Positions 1-7,285 of a DNA stretch of 9,028 bases are shown here, piece after piece; position 1 is the stretch's first letter, and each line of letters begins with the position of its first letter. This DNA comes from Actinomycetes bacterium. GTDB taxonomy: Bacteria > Actinomycetota > Acidimicrobiia > Spongiisociales > UBA5794. Location of the stretch: positions 1 to 9,028 of the forward strand of contig JAMBLK010000063.1 of the NCBI GenBank assembly GCA_023336855.1. Reading direction: 5' to 3'. The notes below the pieces were generated by a model. The model had not been told where the DNA came from, did not search any database, and was given only the letters and a program-made list of their open reading frames with translations. Made by a program: the position numbers and the translations under genes.

Positions 1-828
1 CCCGAGGCGATCGACCGGCTTCACTGGATGGACGAGGTGCTGGGTCCGGTGCTGAGCGCCGTTCTCGAGAGTCGGGGACCGATCGATCTTCAGTCCCTGA
101 TCGCCCAGGCGTTGCAGATGGGCGACGACGGTCACAACAGGAACCGGGCCGTGACCTCTCTGTTCCTCAGGGAGATCGCAGGATCGCTCATCGACGGTGC
201 CGACGCGACTCTCGCCCAGCGTCGGGAGGTCTTCGACTTCATCGAAGGCAACGACCACTTCATGCTCAATCTGGTCATGGCCTCCGGCAAGCTCGGCTCC
301 GACGCGGCATCGGGCGTGCCCGCCTCCAGCCTGGTCACCGTCATGGCCCGCAATGGGACCGACTTCGGGATCAGGCTGTCGGGTACCGGCGACGAGTGGT
401 TCATCGCCCCCGCACCACCGGTCGACGGCCTCTACCTGGGTTCGTTCACCGAGGAGGACGCAAGCCCCGACATCGGTGACTCGACGATCACCGAGACGGT
501 CGGCCTGGGAGGACTCGCTATGGCAGCGGCGCCGGCGATCGTCGGATTCGTCGGCGGAACGGCCGCCGGTGCGGTTCGTCGCACGCTCGCAATGTATGAG
601 ATCACGATGGCCGAGCACCCGATGTACCAGATCCCGATGCTCGAGTTCCGTGGCACACCGGTCGGTATCGATGCCGCCCGGGTTGTTCGCACCGAGGTCC
701 TTCCACAGATCAACACAGGGGTTGCCGGCAAGGTGCCGGGCACCGGGATGGTCGGCGCCGGACTGGTCGAGGCTCCGATCGAGTGCTTCGCACAGGGCAT
801 CAACGCACTGGCAAAGACACTCCAATGA
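1..828 (+). CDS. DUF1116 family protein (YlbE/AllG/YahG-like), 5' partial
   Basis: The reading frame is open from base 1 (PEAIDRLHW precedes the first Met at 28), so the true start lies upstream and the ATG at 28 is internal. About 275 residues are visible; family members usually have a little over 400, so this is roughly the C-terminal two thirds. Features I recognise from DUF1116 are the MGDDGHNRN motif (visible residues 40-48), the SSLVTVMARNGTDFGIRLSG stretch, the PDIGDSTITETVGLGG segment followed by AMAAAPAIVGFVGG, FRGTPVGID, and the C-terminal INTG and GAGLVEAPIECF. In E. coli the DUF1116 protein YlbE (AllG) works with FdrA (AllF) and YlbF (AllH) as oxamate carbamoyltransferase in anaerobic allantoin use; YahG is a paralogue of unknown role. 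A cytoplasmic carbamoyl-transfer subunit is inferred, and the FdrA and DUF2877 partners would be expected upstream, outside the window. Family assignment is secure; the exact reaction is not. Confidence 0.85.
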   Translation, partial: PEAIDRLHWMDEVLGPVLSAVLESRGPIDLQSLIAQALQMGDDGHNRNRAVTSLFLREIAGSLIDGADATLAQRREVFDFIEGNDHFMLNLVMASGKLGSDAASGVPASSLVTVMARNGTDFGIRLSGTGDEWFIAPAPPVDGLYLGSFTEEDASPDIGDSTITETVGLGGLAMAAAPAIVGFVGGTAAGAVRRTLAMYEITMAEHPMYQIPMLEFRGTPVGIDAARVVRTEVLPQINTGVAGKVPGTGMVGAGLVEAPIECFAQGINALAKTLQ

Positions 829-915
829 TCCATTCCACACTCCACGGGGCGAGTCCTGAGGCCCCTGCCAATGTCTGTAAGATGCCCTCACCGGGGGCGA
901 CGAGGGAGGCTATTC

Positions 916-1800
916 GTGGTCATCGCTAACGAGTTCGACTATCGACGTCCCGTCACACTGGCCGAAGCCACCGAGATCCTTGCGAACCACTCCGGTTCGG
1001 TTCGCATCCTCGCAGGAGGAACGGATCTCGTTGCCTGGCTACGCGACGATGCGATCGCTCCCGATCTCGTGGTCGACATCAAGAAGGTTCCGGGACTCCA
1101 CGATCTCAAACTCGACGGTGACACCCTGCGCATTGGTGCGCTCGTCACGTTCACTGATCTGATCGAGTCGGATGTGGTCAAGGAGCATGCCCCGCTGCTG
1201 GCAGAGATGTCCGAAACCGTGGCTTCCCAGGGCATTCGGAACCGCGCAACCATGGTCGGGAACATCTGCTCTGCGGTCCCCTCCTGCGACGCCGGACCCG
1301 TGCTGCTCGCATACGACACCACCGTCCACGTGACGGGACCCGACGGTGATCGCGCTCTCGATATCAACGACTGGTTCCTCGGGCTTCGTCAGACGGCACG
1401 AACCGATGACGAAGTCGTCACCCATCTGACCATTGCCTTGCGCCCCCACGGCGGCGTCTATGTGAAGTTGATGCGCTACGGCGGCGAAGACCTCGCCCAG
1501 GCGGCCGTCGGGATCGTCGCGTACGCGGATCAGGAGTATCGCGTGGCGTTCGGGGCCGTCGCTCCTACGCCGATCCGGTCGGCTCGTATCGAGGACGCCC
1601 TCAGAGGCAGGCCACTCGACGACGCTCTCATCGCCGAAACCGTCGCAATGGTTCGAGACGAGATCAGTCCGATTACCGACATCCGGGCATCCGCGGAGTA
1701 CCGGACACGCATGACCGAAGTGATGCTGAAACGGGGGTTGGTCGCAGCGACCGAGAGACTCGCCGGCACGGGACCCGCGTACGGCACGCGGCTCATCTGA
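916..1800 (+). CDS. FAD-binding subunit of a molybdenum hydroxylase (CoxM/XDH medium-subunit family)
   Basis: This 294-aa protein belongs to the FAD-binding domain family of xanthine dehydrogenase and CO dehydrogenase medium subunits (PCMH-type FAD domain plus C-terminal CO_deh_flav_C domain). It passes electrons from the 2Fe-2S clusters of the partner subunit to an acceptor. The first flavin motif AGGTDL is at residues 33-38. The second, normally ATIGGN, reads ATMVGN at 111-116 and leads into the usual NICSAVPSCDAGPVLLAY region. The C-terminal half has the AFGAVAPTPIRS segment (211-222). I place the start at GTG 916 and not ATG 871: GGGAGG at 904-909 sits 6 nt upstream, and family proteins begin with a short stretch like VIANEFDYRRP, whereas the 15 extra residues from 871 are Arg-rich and unlike the family. 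The next gene starts 10 nt after the stop, so the two are co-transcribed. Cytoplasmic, no signal peptide. Confidence 0.92.
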   Translation: MVIANEFDYRRPVTLAEATEILANHSGSVRILAGGTDLVAWLRDDAIAPDLVVDIKKVPGLHDLKLDGDTLRIGALVTFTDLIESDVVKEHAPLLAEMSETVASQGIRNRATMVGNICSAVPSCDAGPVLLAYDTTVHVTGPDGDRALDINDWFLGLRQTARTDDEVVTHLTIALRPHGGVYVKLMRYGGEDLAQAAVGIVAYADQEYRVAFGAVAPTPIRSARIEDALRGRPLDDALIAETVAMVRDEISPITDIRASAEYRTRMTEVMLKRGLVAATERLAGTGPAYGTRLI

Positions 1801-1810
1801 GAGGACGACG

Positions 1811-2272
1811 ATGAATCTCAAGATCAAAGTCAACGGTGAAGACTGGGTACTCGATGTTGCCCCGGCCGACACGCTGCTCGACGTTCTCCGGGAACGGATC
1901 GGGACCAAGAGTCCCAAGATCGGATGCGAACGCGGCGACTGCGGCTCATGCACCATCTTCATGGACGGCCGAACGGTTCGCAGCTGTCTGATACTGGCCG
2001 TTGAGGCCGATGATCACGAGATCACGACGGTGGAGGGCATCAGCTACGACGGGATCAGCGAACTGCAGACCCTGTTCCTCGAGAAGAACTCGTTCCAGTG
2101 TGGTTTCTGCACACCGGGGATCGTCCTGTCGGCAACGGAACTGCTCGAACACAATCCGAACCCCACCCGCCACGACGTGCAGGAGGCTCTTGCCGGAAAT
2201 CTCTGCCGCTGCACCGGGTATGAGCCGATCATCGACGCCGTGCTGGCCGCGGGAGAGGGAGGCTCTGAATGA
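1811..2272 (+). CDS. 2Fe-2S subunit of a molybdenum hydroxylase (CoxS/XDH small-subunit family)
   Basis: This 153-aa protein has the full family length and carries two [2Fe-2S] clusters. The N-terminal plant-type ferredoxin cluster is bound by C39, C44, C47 and C59 (CERGDCGSC, then RSC). The C-terminal four-helix cluster is bound by C97, C100, C132 and C134 (CGFCTPG and LCRCTGYEPI). All eight ligands are present. The protein relays electrons from the Mo site of the downstream large subunit to the FAD of the upstream subunit. GAGG at 1801-1804 lies 6 nt before the ATG and overlaps none of the upstream gene. The stop overlaps the next start in an ATGA arrangement (2269-2272), which indicates translational coupling and matched subunit amounts. 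Cytoplasmic. Confidence 0.96.
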   Translation: MNLKIKVNGEDWVLDVAPADTLLDVLRERIGTKSPKIGCERGDCGSCTIFMDGRTVRSCLILAVEADDHEITTVEGISYDGISELQTLFLEKNSFQCGFCTPGIVLSATELLEHNPNPTRHDVQEALAGNLCRCTGYEPIIDAVLAAGEGGSE

Positions 2273-4659
2273 CCGTGGAGTATCCGTTTGAAGCCGAGCC
2301 CGAGGACGCCGAACTCAAGACCGTTGGAACCCCTGTGGTCAGGATCGATGGTCTCGACAAGATCAGCGGTGCCGCACAGTTCGTCGACGACATCGACTTC
2401 GGACCGGGGTTGCTTCATGCCGCCATCGTCGAGAGCCCGTACGCCTACGCCAAGATCATCTCCATCGACACGTCTAAAGCCGAAGCGGCGAAAGGCGTTG
2501 TTCGGGTCGCCACCGGCAAGGACTTCCCGTACAAGTTCGGCATGTACATGGAAGATCGCTACATCTTCGCCCAGGACTACGTTCGCTTCGTGGGCGAGCA
2601 GGTAGCCGGGGTCGTTGCCCGCAGTCATCGTGAAGCCGTGCAAGCAGCCAAGCTGATCGAGGTCGAGTACGAGGTCCTGACACCACTGCTCGACCCCAGA
2701 GGAGCCGTGGCCGAGGGTGCCGATCTCATCCATCCAGATCTCGATAACTACACCCATGTTCCGTGGTTCTTCCCGAAGGCCGACACCAACATCGCCCATT
2801 GGCGGAAGATCCGTAAGGGCGACACGGAGAAGGCGTTCGCAGAGGCCGATTACGTGCTCGAAGACACCTATTTCGTGCCTCGCTACGCGCACTGTGCCAT
2901 CGAACCCCACGTCACCGTGAGCAAGTTCGACTACTCCGACAGGCTCACCGTCTGGACCGCTTCGCAGTCTCCGCACACGCAGCGGCACCTGTTCGCCGAG
3001 GCCCTCGCACCGCTGGGCCTCACCCACAAGGACGTCCGCGTCATCACCCCGTACGTCGGCGGCGGATTCGGCGGCAAGGCCGGTGTCTCCATGGAGATCA
3101 TGGGAGCGGCGCTGGCCACGCTGGTGAAGGGCCGGCCGGTGAAACTCCGCTGGACCAGGGAGCAGGAGTTCTACAACACCTATCAACGGCAGGGAGTGGT
3201 TGCGGAACTCAAGGTCGGCGTCATGAACGACGGAGAGATCACCGCTGTCGAGCACAAGCTCTACTGGGACGCCGGCGCGTATGTTGAGTACGGGGCCAAC
3301 GTCGTCAACGCCGCGGGCCTCTCAGCGACCGGGCCGTATCGGGTTCCGAATATCACGAACGACTCGCTGTGCATCTACACGAACCTTCCCCCGGGCGGTC
3401 CCTACCGTGGCTTCGGCTACTCCGAGTTCCACTTCGGCCTCGAGTCGCACATGGACCGCATCGCGATGGCCATCGGGATGGATGCCGTCGAGTTCCGGCG
3501 TAAGAACGCCATCGTCGAAGGTGACGAACTCGCATACGGAGCTTCGATGAATCCATCCGGGATGCTCGAGGCGATCGACAAGACCGCGGCGGCGATCAAC
3601 TGGGGAGTCGAAGAAGAGTCCGACAATCCGAACACGGTGATCGGCAAAGGAATGGCGCTGTTTTGGAAGGCGCCGGCGATGCCACCCAACTCGTCGTCCG
3701 CGTCGTTCCTCAAGTTCAACGAAGACGGCAGCATCAACATCACGGTGTCGGGCATGGAACTCGGTCAGGGCTACCTGACCGTCATGGCTCAGATCGCAGG
3801 CGAGGTGTTGTCGGTCCCGGTTGGCAAGATCAGGGTTGAGACCCCCGATACGGATAGGAATCCGTATGAGTGGCAGACGGTTGCGTCACACGTCACGTGG
3901 AGTTCGGGCCTCGCCGTCGAGAAGGCAGCCATAGAAGCTCGCGGCAAGATCTTCGACGTCATCCACCAGGTCTACGGCTACGAGGACGACTCGCTCTACC
4001 TCGAAGACGAGGCGGTGAAGTGCCGCACGGATGCGAGCTTCTCGAAGCCGCTGCGGGAGTTCGTCATCGACGGCATCCAGACTGAAGACGGCACCTGGCG
4101 TGGCGGCCCGATCGTGGCCAGCGGCAAATTCATGCCGGAGTTCACGAATGCCAACAGCGATCCTGAGACCGGGCAGGGCGGCCACCCCAACGTGCATTAC
4201 ACGGTGGGCGCCACGGGTGTTGTGCTTGAGATCGACAAGGAGACCGGTCGTATCTGGGTCCGGAAAGCCGCACTGGCAGTCGACGCCGGCCGCGCCATCA
4301 ACCCCGATCTGGTGAACGGCCAGATCACAGGCGGTTTGGTCCAGGGTCTCGCAACCGTCCTCTATGAGGACATGCGCTTCGACGAAGGCGGGAAGATGCT
4401 GAACCCGACCTTCACCGATTACAAGATCCCGACGGCGTTCGACATCCCGGACGAGATCATCCCGATCATCGTCGAAGTGCCCCAGCCCGATGGCCCGTTC
4501 GGTGCCCGTGGTGTGGGAGAACACACCATGATCGGCGCCGCCCCGGTGATCGCGAACGCCGTGTACAACGCACTCGGGGTCCGCATCAAGTCGATGCCGA
4601 TCACCCAGGAGAAGGTCGCCATGGCGATCATCGAGAAGTCTGAGGAGTGTGCTGAGTAA
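2269..4659 (+). CDS. Molybdopterin-binding catalytic subunit of a xanthine-dehydrogenase-family hydroxylase
   Basis: This 796-aa catalytic subunit has an N-terminal aldehyde-oxidase/XDH hammerhead domain (roughly residues 20-150) followed by the Mo-cofactor domains. Visible motifs are VGGGFGGK (263-270), PYRGFG (368-373), ELGQG (497-501) and GARGVGE (745-751). E751 aligns with the catalytic Glu that activates the Mo-OH attack (bovine E1261), and Q233 with bovine Q767. It is not a form I CO dehydrogenase, because the VAYRCSFR loop with the Cu-binding Cys is absent. By my own alignment from memory, bovine E802 (just after GGFGGK) is replaced by A271, and R880 by a small residue near A349; both contact the purine in the mammalian enzyme. 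Hydroxylation of an N-heterocycle or aldehyde is therefore secure at the class level, but xanthine as substrate is not. Translation is coupled to the 2Fe-2S gene by a 4-nt overlap. No maturation gene (XdhC, MobA or CoxD type) is in the window. Confidence 0.95.
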   Translation: MTVEYPFEAEPEDAELKTVGTPVVRIDGLDKISGAAQFVDDIDFGPGLLHAAIVESPYAYAKIISIDTSKAEAAKGVVRVATGKDFPYKFGMYMEDRYIFAQDYVRFVGEQVAGVVARSHREAVQAAKLIEVEYEVLTPLLDPRGAVAEGADLIHPDLDNYTHVPWFFPKADTNIAHWRKIRKGDTEKAFAEADYVLEDTYFVPRYAHCAIEPHVTVSKFDYSDRLTVWTASQSPHTQRHLFAEALAPLGLTHKDVRVITPYVGGGFGGKAGVSMEIMGAALATLVKGRPVKLRWTREQEFYNTYQRQGVVAELKVGVMNDGEITAVEHKLYWDAGAYVEYGANVVNAAGLSATGPYRVPNITNDSLCIYTNLPPGGPYRGFGYSEFHFGLESHMDRIAMAIGMDAVEFRRKNAIVEGDELAYGASMNPSGMLEAIDKTAAAINWGVEEESDNPNTVIGKGMALFWKAPAMPPNSSSASFLKFNEDGSINITVSGMELGQGYLTVMAQIAGEVLSVPVGKIRVETPDTDRNPYEWQTVASHVTWSSGLAVEKAAIEARGKIFDVIHQVYGYEDDSLYLEDEAVKCRTDASFSKPLREFVIDGIQTEDGTWRGGPIVASGKFMPEFTNANSDPETGQGGHPNVHYTVGATGVVLEIDKETGRIWVRKAALAVDAGRAINPDLVNGQITGGLVQGLATVLYEDMRFDEGGKMLNPTFTDYKIPTAFDIPDEIIPIIVEVPQPDGPFGARGVGEHTMIGAAPVIANAVYNALGVRIKSMPITQEKVAMAIIEKSEECAE

Positions 4660-4679
4660 TGCCGTTGCCCAGATCGGCG

Positions 4680-4697
4680 GCCAGGCGCGCCAGGCGC
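4680..4697. repeat. Perfect 9-bp tandem duplication
   Basis: GCCAGGCGC occurs twice head to tail immediately downstream of the Mo-hydroxylase operon. It is too short to class as a functional repeat; it may be a replication slippage product. A second short direct repeat, AACTGAAG at 4809-4816 and 4818-4825, lies just before the Shine-Dalgarno of the next gene. Confidence 0.6.
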
Positions 4698-4756
4698 AAG
4701 GATGAGGATTCGTCACTCCTAGGGTTGGAATGGCGGATTCGAAGCCACAGCGCGTG

Positions 4757-4793
4757 GCGATGCATGGTCGTCGAGATGGGCGACATGCATTGC
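4757..4793 (+). promoter_or_regulatory. Large imperfect hairpin or dyad between the two operons
   Basis: The left arm 4757-4770 pairs with the right arm 4781-4793 over 13 base pairs, with one bulged G (4767), one G-T wobble (4759/4791) and a 10-nt loop. Its core is ATGCATG...CATGCAT. No T-run follows, so it is not a textbook intrinsic terminator, although U-less stems are common in actinobacteria. It lies 97 nt after the Mo-subunit stop and 56 nt before the ATG at 4850. It could end the upstream transcript, act as a 5' leader structure for the downstream operon, or be a protein-binding dyad on DNA. I cannot choose between these from sequence. The stem itself is clear; the function is inferred. 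Confidence 0.55.
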
Positions 4794-4849
4794 TCAGGGC
4801 ACACCTACAACTGAAGTAACTGAAGCAATCCAGGAGGAGAAGGAAACGA

Positions 4850-5608
4850 ATGTCCGTTGACCTAGAGAAGATTCTTCGGCCCATCCCAGCAGAGATGGCG
4901 CCGTACGAACCGAAATACATGCTGCTGGCCAGCGGTGAAGCGGCCGTGGTTCGCGCCGTCGACCGGGATGAGATCCCGGATCTACTGAAGCACGTCGAAC
5001 CGCTCTTGCACGTCGAGCGCGACTACTACGACGTCGTAGCATCCCGTGTCTATGCGGAGCTGCTCTCCCATTATCAGTACCGTTTCCAGGACCAGTACGT
5101 CCTCGCGGTGCAGGTCGATGGAGAGCTTGCCGCCATCGTGAACGGCCGTCAGGTGACACCCACCCTCGGTCTATCGCTCCACACCCTGGCCCTGCGTCGC
5201 GGTCTCCGTGTCGGCGCTCACGCCTTCGCAGCCAAGATGGAGTACCACTTCGACGTGCTCGGGCACGATGAGGTCCTGATCGTTGCCGAGTCGCCGATAG
5301 GGTTCCGTCGCTGGATGATCGAGTACAAGCTTGAGAAGCGATTCGAGATTCCCCACGAGCTCGGTGGTGTTCCCTCATGGGCACTGACTCGTGAGCTGTT
5401 CGACGCCGCGCGGTCATCGCTCGTCGTTGGTCGGCGACCAGTCCCACCGGAGATCCTCGAAAAGGCGATGGAAGCGATTCTCCCGCCGTCTGATCCACCG
5501 ACGCCGGCACTCGATCCGCTCTCAGCGACCCGCTCGAAGTACGACCCGACTGCCACCGCACTCATGGTGGAGCGGTGGGCGATGGAGGGGGGGATGCAGG
5601 ATGCGTGA
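4850..5608 (+). CDS. Conserved-looking protein of unknown function, possible GNAT-like fold
   Basis: I do not recognise a named family for this 252-aa protein. It is soluble, with no signal peptide or membrane segment. Residues 33-165 follow the general order of a GNAT acetyltransferase: VRAVDRDEIPDLL (a helix 1-like start), a central strand YVLAVQVDGELAAIVNG (83-98), LALRRGLRVGAHAF (113-126), which resembles the acyl-CoA pyrophosphate loop, then VLIVAESP and FRRWMIEYKLEKRF (152-165), where GNATs have their final helix and strand. The fold is inferred from pattern only. The rest (about 166-252) has a LGGVPSWALTRELF stretch and a Pro-rich tail. AGGAGGAGAAGG at 4832-4843 is a strong ribosome binding site. 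The gene overlaps the thiolase-like gene by 8 nt, so it is probably coupled to it, and may be a third subunit or a CoA-ligand-binding accessory of that complex. Confidence 0.8.
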   Translation: MSVDLEKILRPIPAEMAPYEPKYMLLASGEAAVVRAVDRDEIPDLLKHVEPLLHVERDYYDVVASRVYAELLSHYQYRFQDQYVLAVQVDGELAAIVNGRQVTPTLGLSLHTLALRRGLRVGAHAFAAKMEYHFDVLGHDEVLIVAESPIGFRRWMIEYKLEKRFEIPHELGGVPSWALTRELFDAARSSLVVGRRPVPPEILEKAMEAILPPSDPPTPALDPLSATRSKYDPTATALMVERWAMEGGMQDA

Positions 5609-6776
5609 CGTCTACGTCGCTGGTATTGGCATAACCACCTTCACCCGTCTGGAGTTCGCTTTGTCGGAGATCGCCTCCTATGCGTCGATGATGGCGCTGA
5701 AGGATGCAGGGATCACCGAAGTTGATCAGGTCTACGTGGCCAACATGGGCGCTCCCCGGGTCAATCATCAGACGGCCCTCGCCAGCGCGGTCGTGGACAG
5801 CTTGAGCCTCACTCCGGCAGGCGCCGCGGCGATCGAGAACGGACCCGCTTCTGGTGGCTCCGCCATCAAGGCAGGGTTCCAGGCAGTCGCCTCCGGCATG
5901 GATGACGTCGTTCTGGTCGTTGGCGTGGAGCGCATGCGCGAGGTCAACGGCCTCGAGGCAACGGACTTCGTCGCGACGCTGACCCATCCGATTGCCGAGT
6001 ACATCTACGGTGTGACCCTCCCGGCACACGCTGCGATGTTCACCCGTCTCTATATGGACAAGTACGGCGTCACCGAGCGTCACCTTGCAATGGTGGGGGT
6101 CAAGAACCAGAACGCAGCGCTCAACAACGAGTGGGCCCATCTGCAGCAGGAGATCAGTCTCGAGGGCATCCTCGACTCTCCCGAGGCGATGACGAACAAC
6201 CCGTACGTCGCCGAACCGCTCCGGTTCTTCGACGCATGCCCGGTTTCCGACGGTGGCGCAGCCATCATCCTGGTCTCCGAAGAGAAGGCCAAGGAGCTCG
6301 GAAGGCCGCTGATCAAAATCAGCGGCGTAGGTCAGGCAACCGACACGCACGCCGTTCACGAGCGCGAGGAACCGACCGATCTGCTGGCCGTCCGCAAGGC
6401 TGCAGCCGACGCGTTCGAGATGGCAGGGTTAACTCCGGATGACGTCGACGTCGCCGAACTCCACGACGCGTTCACGATCCTCGAGATCGTCGAGAGCGAA
6501 GAGGTCGGTTTCTTCCCCAAGGGAGAAGGGCACATCGCCCTCGAGAAGGGTGAAACGGCGCTCGGTGGGAAGATCCCCATCAACGTCGGTGGAGGACTCA
6601 AGGGTCGTGGTCACCCGGTCGGAGCGACAGGAGTCGCCCAGGCGTGGGAGATCGTTACACAACTGCGCGGAGACGGCGGCGAGCGGCAGGTCGAAGGCGC
6701 CAACGTCGGCTTCACCTGCAACTTCGGTGGCTTCGGCAACAACGTCGTTTGTCTCACGTTTGAGAAGGAGGCCTGA
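5601..6776 (+). CDS. Thiolase-fold protein lacking the nucleophilic cysteine (SCP-x/archaeal-type)
   Basis: This 391-aa protein has the length and order of the SCP-x/archaeal thiolase family. ENGPASGGSAIKAG (79-92) matches the usual ENACASGG-type active-site loop, but the Cys position is P82 (CCC at 5844-5846). The other catalytic elements are kept: H288 in ELHDAF, H338 in GHPVGATG and C373 in CNFGGFG. A normal acyl-enzyme thiolysis is therefore unlikely. Known relatives without this Cys include the Ltp2-type aldolases of steroid side-chain breakdown, which work with a DUF35 partner to cleave beta-hydroxyacyl-CoA. A C-C lyase or condensing role on a CoA thioester is inferred by analogy. The start at ATG 5601 gives the family N-terminus RDVYVAGIGITTFTR; the frame is open further upstream, but that stretch is a shadow of the preceding gene. 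The start lies within the previous gene's end, and the stop overlaps the DUF35 start (TGATG). Confidence 0.9.
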   Translation: MRDVYVAGIGITTFTRLEFALSEIASYASMMALKDAGITEVDQVYVANMGAPRVNHQTALASAVVDSLSLTPAGAAAIENGPASGGSAIKAGFQAVASGMDDVVLVVGVERMREVNGLEATDFVATLTHPIAEYIYGVTLPAHAAMFTRLYMDKYGVTERHLAMVGVKNQNAALNNEWAHLQQEISLEGILDSPEAMTNNPYVAEPLRFFDACPVSDGGAAIILVSEEKAKELGRPLIKISGVGQATDTHAVHEREEPTDLLAVRKAAADAFEMAGLTPDDVDVAELHDAFTILEIVESEEVGFFPKGEGHIALEKGETALGGKIPINVGGGLKGRGHPVGATGVAQAWEIVTQLRGDGGERQVEGANVGFTCNFGGFGNNVVCLTFEKEA

Positions 6777-7123
6777 TGGCTCGGGAAATCTACGCCTACA
6801 AGTGCCGCCTGTGCGACACGATGCACTACCCGTTCCGGATGGTGTGCAAGAACTGCAAGCAGAACGACTTCTTCGAGTTCGACACGGTACCGCTCCCGAA
6901 GGAAGGCAAGCTGCTGACCTTCACCCGCGTCTACAACCTGCCGCCGCAGTACGAGGTTCCAACGCTCGGGCTCGGTATCGTCGAGCTGGAGAACGGGATG
7001 CGAATGCTGGGGCAACTCGACATCGACGAACCGAAAGCCGGCATGGCTGTGAAGGGAAGTGTTGAGATCGTGCGCCAAGAGACGTACGACGGCTACTACG
7101 GGATGGTATTCAGAAGCGCATGA
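6776..7123 (+). CDS. DUF35 Zn-ribbon/OB-fold protein, partner of the thiolase-like protein
   Basis: This 115-aa protein begins with a rubredoxin-like zinc ribbon, C10-x2-C13 and C23-x2-C26 (YKCRLC and VCKNCK), followed by a small OB-fold (about 35-110; LLTFTRVYNLPP, TLGLGIVELENGMRMLGQL, GSVEIVRQE). This is the standard build of DUF35 proteins, which form complexes with thiolase-fold enzymes: the archaeal thiolase/HMG-CoA synthase complex, BbsA with BbsB in toluene degradation, and the DUF35 domain of ChsH2 with the Ltp2 aldolase. The OB domain helps hold the CoA ester and bridges partners. Its ATG shares one base with the upstream stop, so equal synthesis with the thiolase-like subunit is expected. 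No separate enzymatic activity is predicted. Confidence 0.92.
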   Translation: MAREIYAYKCRLCDTMHYPFRMVCKNCKQNDFFEFDTVPLPKEGKLLTFTRVYNLPPQYEVPTLGLGIVELENGMRMLGQLDIDEPKAGMAVKGSVEIVRQETYDGYYGMVFRSA

Positions 7124-7229
7124 CGCATCCGAGGGCCATGGAAGGCACCCGACAACCGTTGGATTATGGGGCGGGGCCATTGGCTCTGTACGTTCCCAAC
7201 CGATGCCGGGTGAAAAAGACATGACAGTG

Positions 7230-7259
7230 TTGACCGGGGCGAGAGACGCCAGTCAGGAT
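7230..7259 (+). promoter_or_regulatory. Candidate promoter of the permease gene
   Basis: A TTGACC hexamer (7230-7235) is separated by 18 nt from CAGGAT (7254-7259). This fits actinobacterial housekeeping promoters, whose -10 often reads (T/C)AGRRT. Transcription would begin near 7266, giving a leader of about 74 nt that contains the hairpin at 7286-7315. It is the best match in the 216-nt gap by eye, not the result of a scored search. Confidence 0.4.
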
Positions 7260-7285
7260 CGGGCGACCAGTCCGACGAGTAAAAG

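Noticed and set aside
846..865. GGGGC/GCCCC stem after the DUF1116 gene as a terminator.
   Set aside because: Only 5 bp with a 10-nt loop and no T-run; too weak to call.
876..883. TGTAAGAT as a possible -10 box for the Mo-hydroxylase operon.
   Set aside because: The -10 match is fair, but no good -35 lies 16-18 nt upstream, so I do not call a promoter.
2044..3255. Long open frame of 403 codons on the minus strand.
   Set aside because: It lies opposite the 2Fe-2S and Mo subunit genes, whose full-length family motifs are clear; long antisense frames are expected in GC-rich coding DNA.
2269..4659. Aerobic CO dehydrogenase large subunit (CoxL), as suggested by the M-S-L gene order.
   Set aside because: The form I active-site loop VAYRCSFR is absent; the corresponding region reads PYRGFG.
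4659..4814. A 51-codon frame starting at TAATG on the stop of the Mo subunit (MPLPRSAARRARRK...).
   Set aside because: Codon choice (AGA, CTA, CGA, mixed third positions) is unlike the neighbours, the frame is Arg-rich from a 9-bp tandem repeat, it runs through the hairpin at 4757-4793, and no family is recognisable.
3886..4920. Minus-strand frame of 344 codons spanning the end of the Mo subunit and the intergenic region.
   Set aside because: It is a shadow of the Mo subunit in its main part, with no recognisable domain and an Asp/Arg/His-rich composition typical of antisense reading.
5391..5600. In-frame N-terminal extension of the thiolase-like protein.
   Set aside because: It is Arg/Ser-rich, overlaps the coding sequence of the 252-aa protein and is unlike thiolase N-termini; ATG 5601 gives the expected start.
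7269..7281. AGTCCGACGAGTA as a PyrR RNA-binding site before the permease.
   Set aside because: It matches the ARUCC half but not the conserved G and GAGG-YU part of the PyrR consensus.
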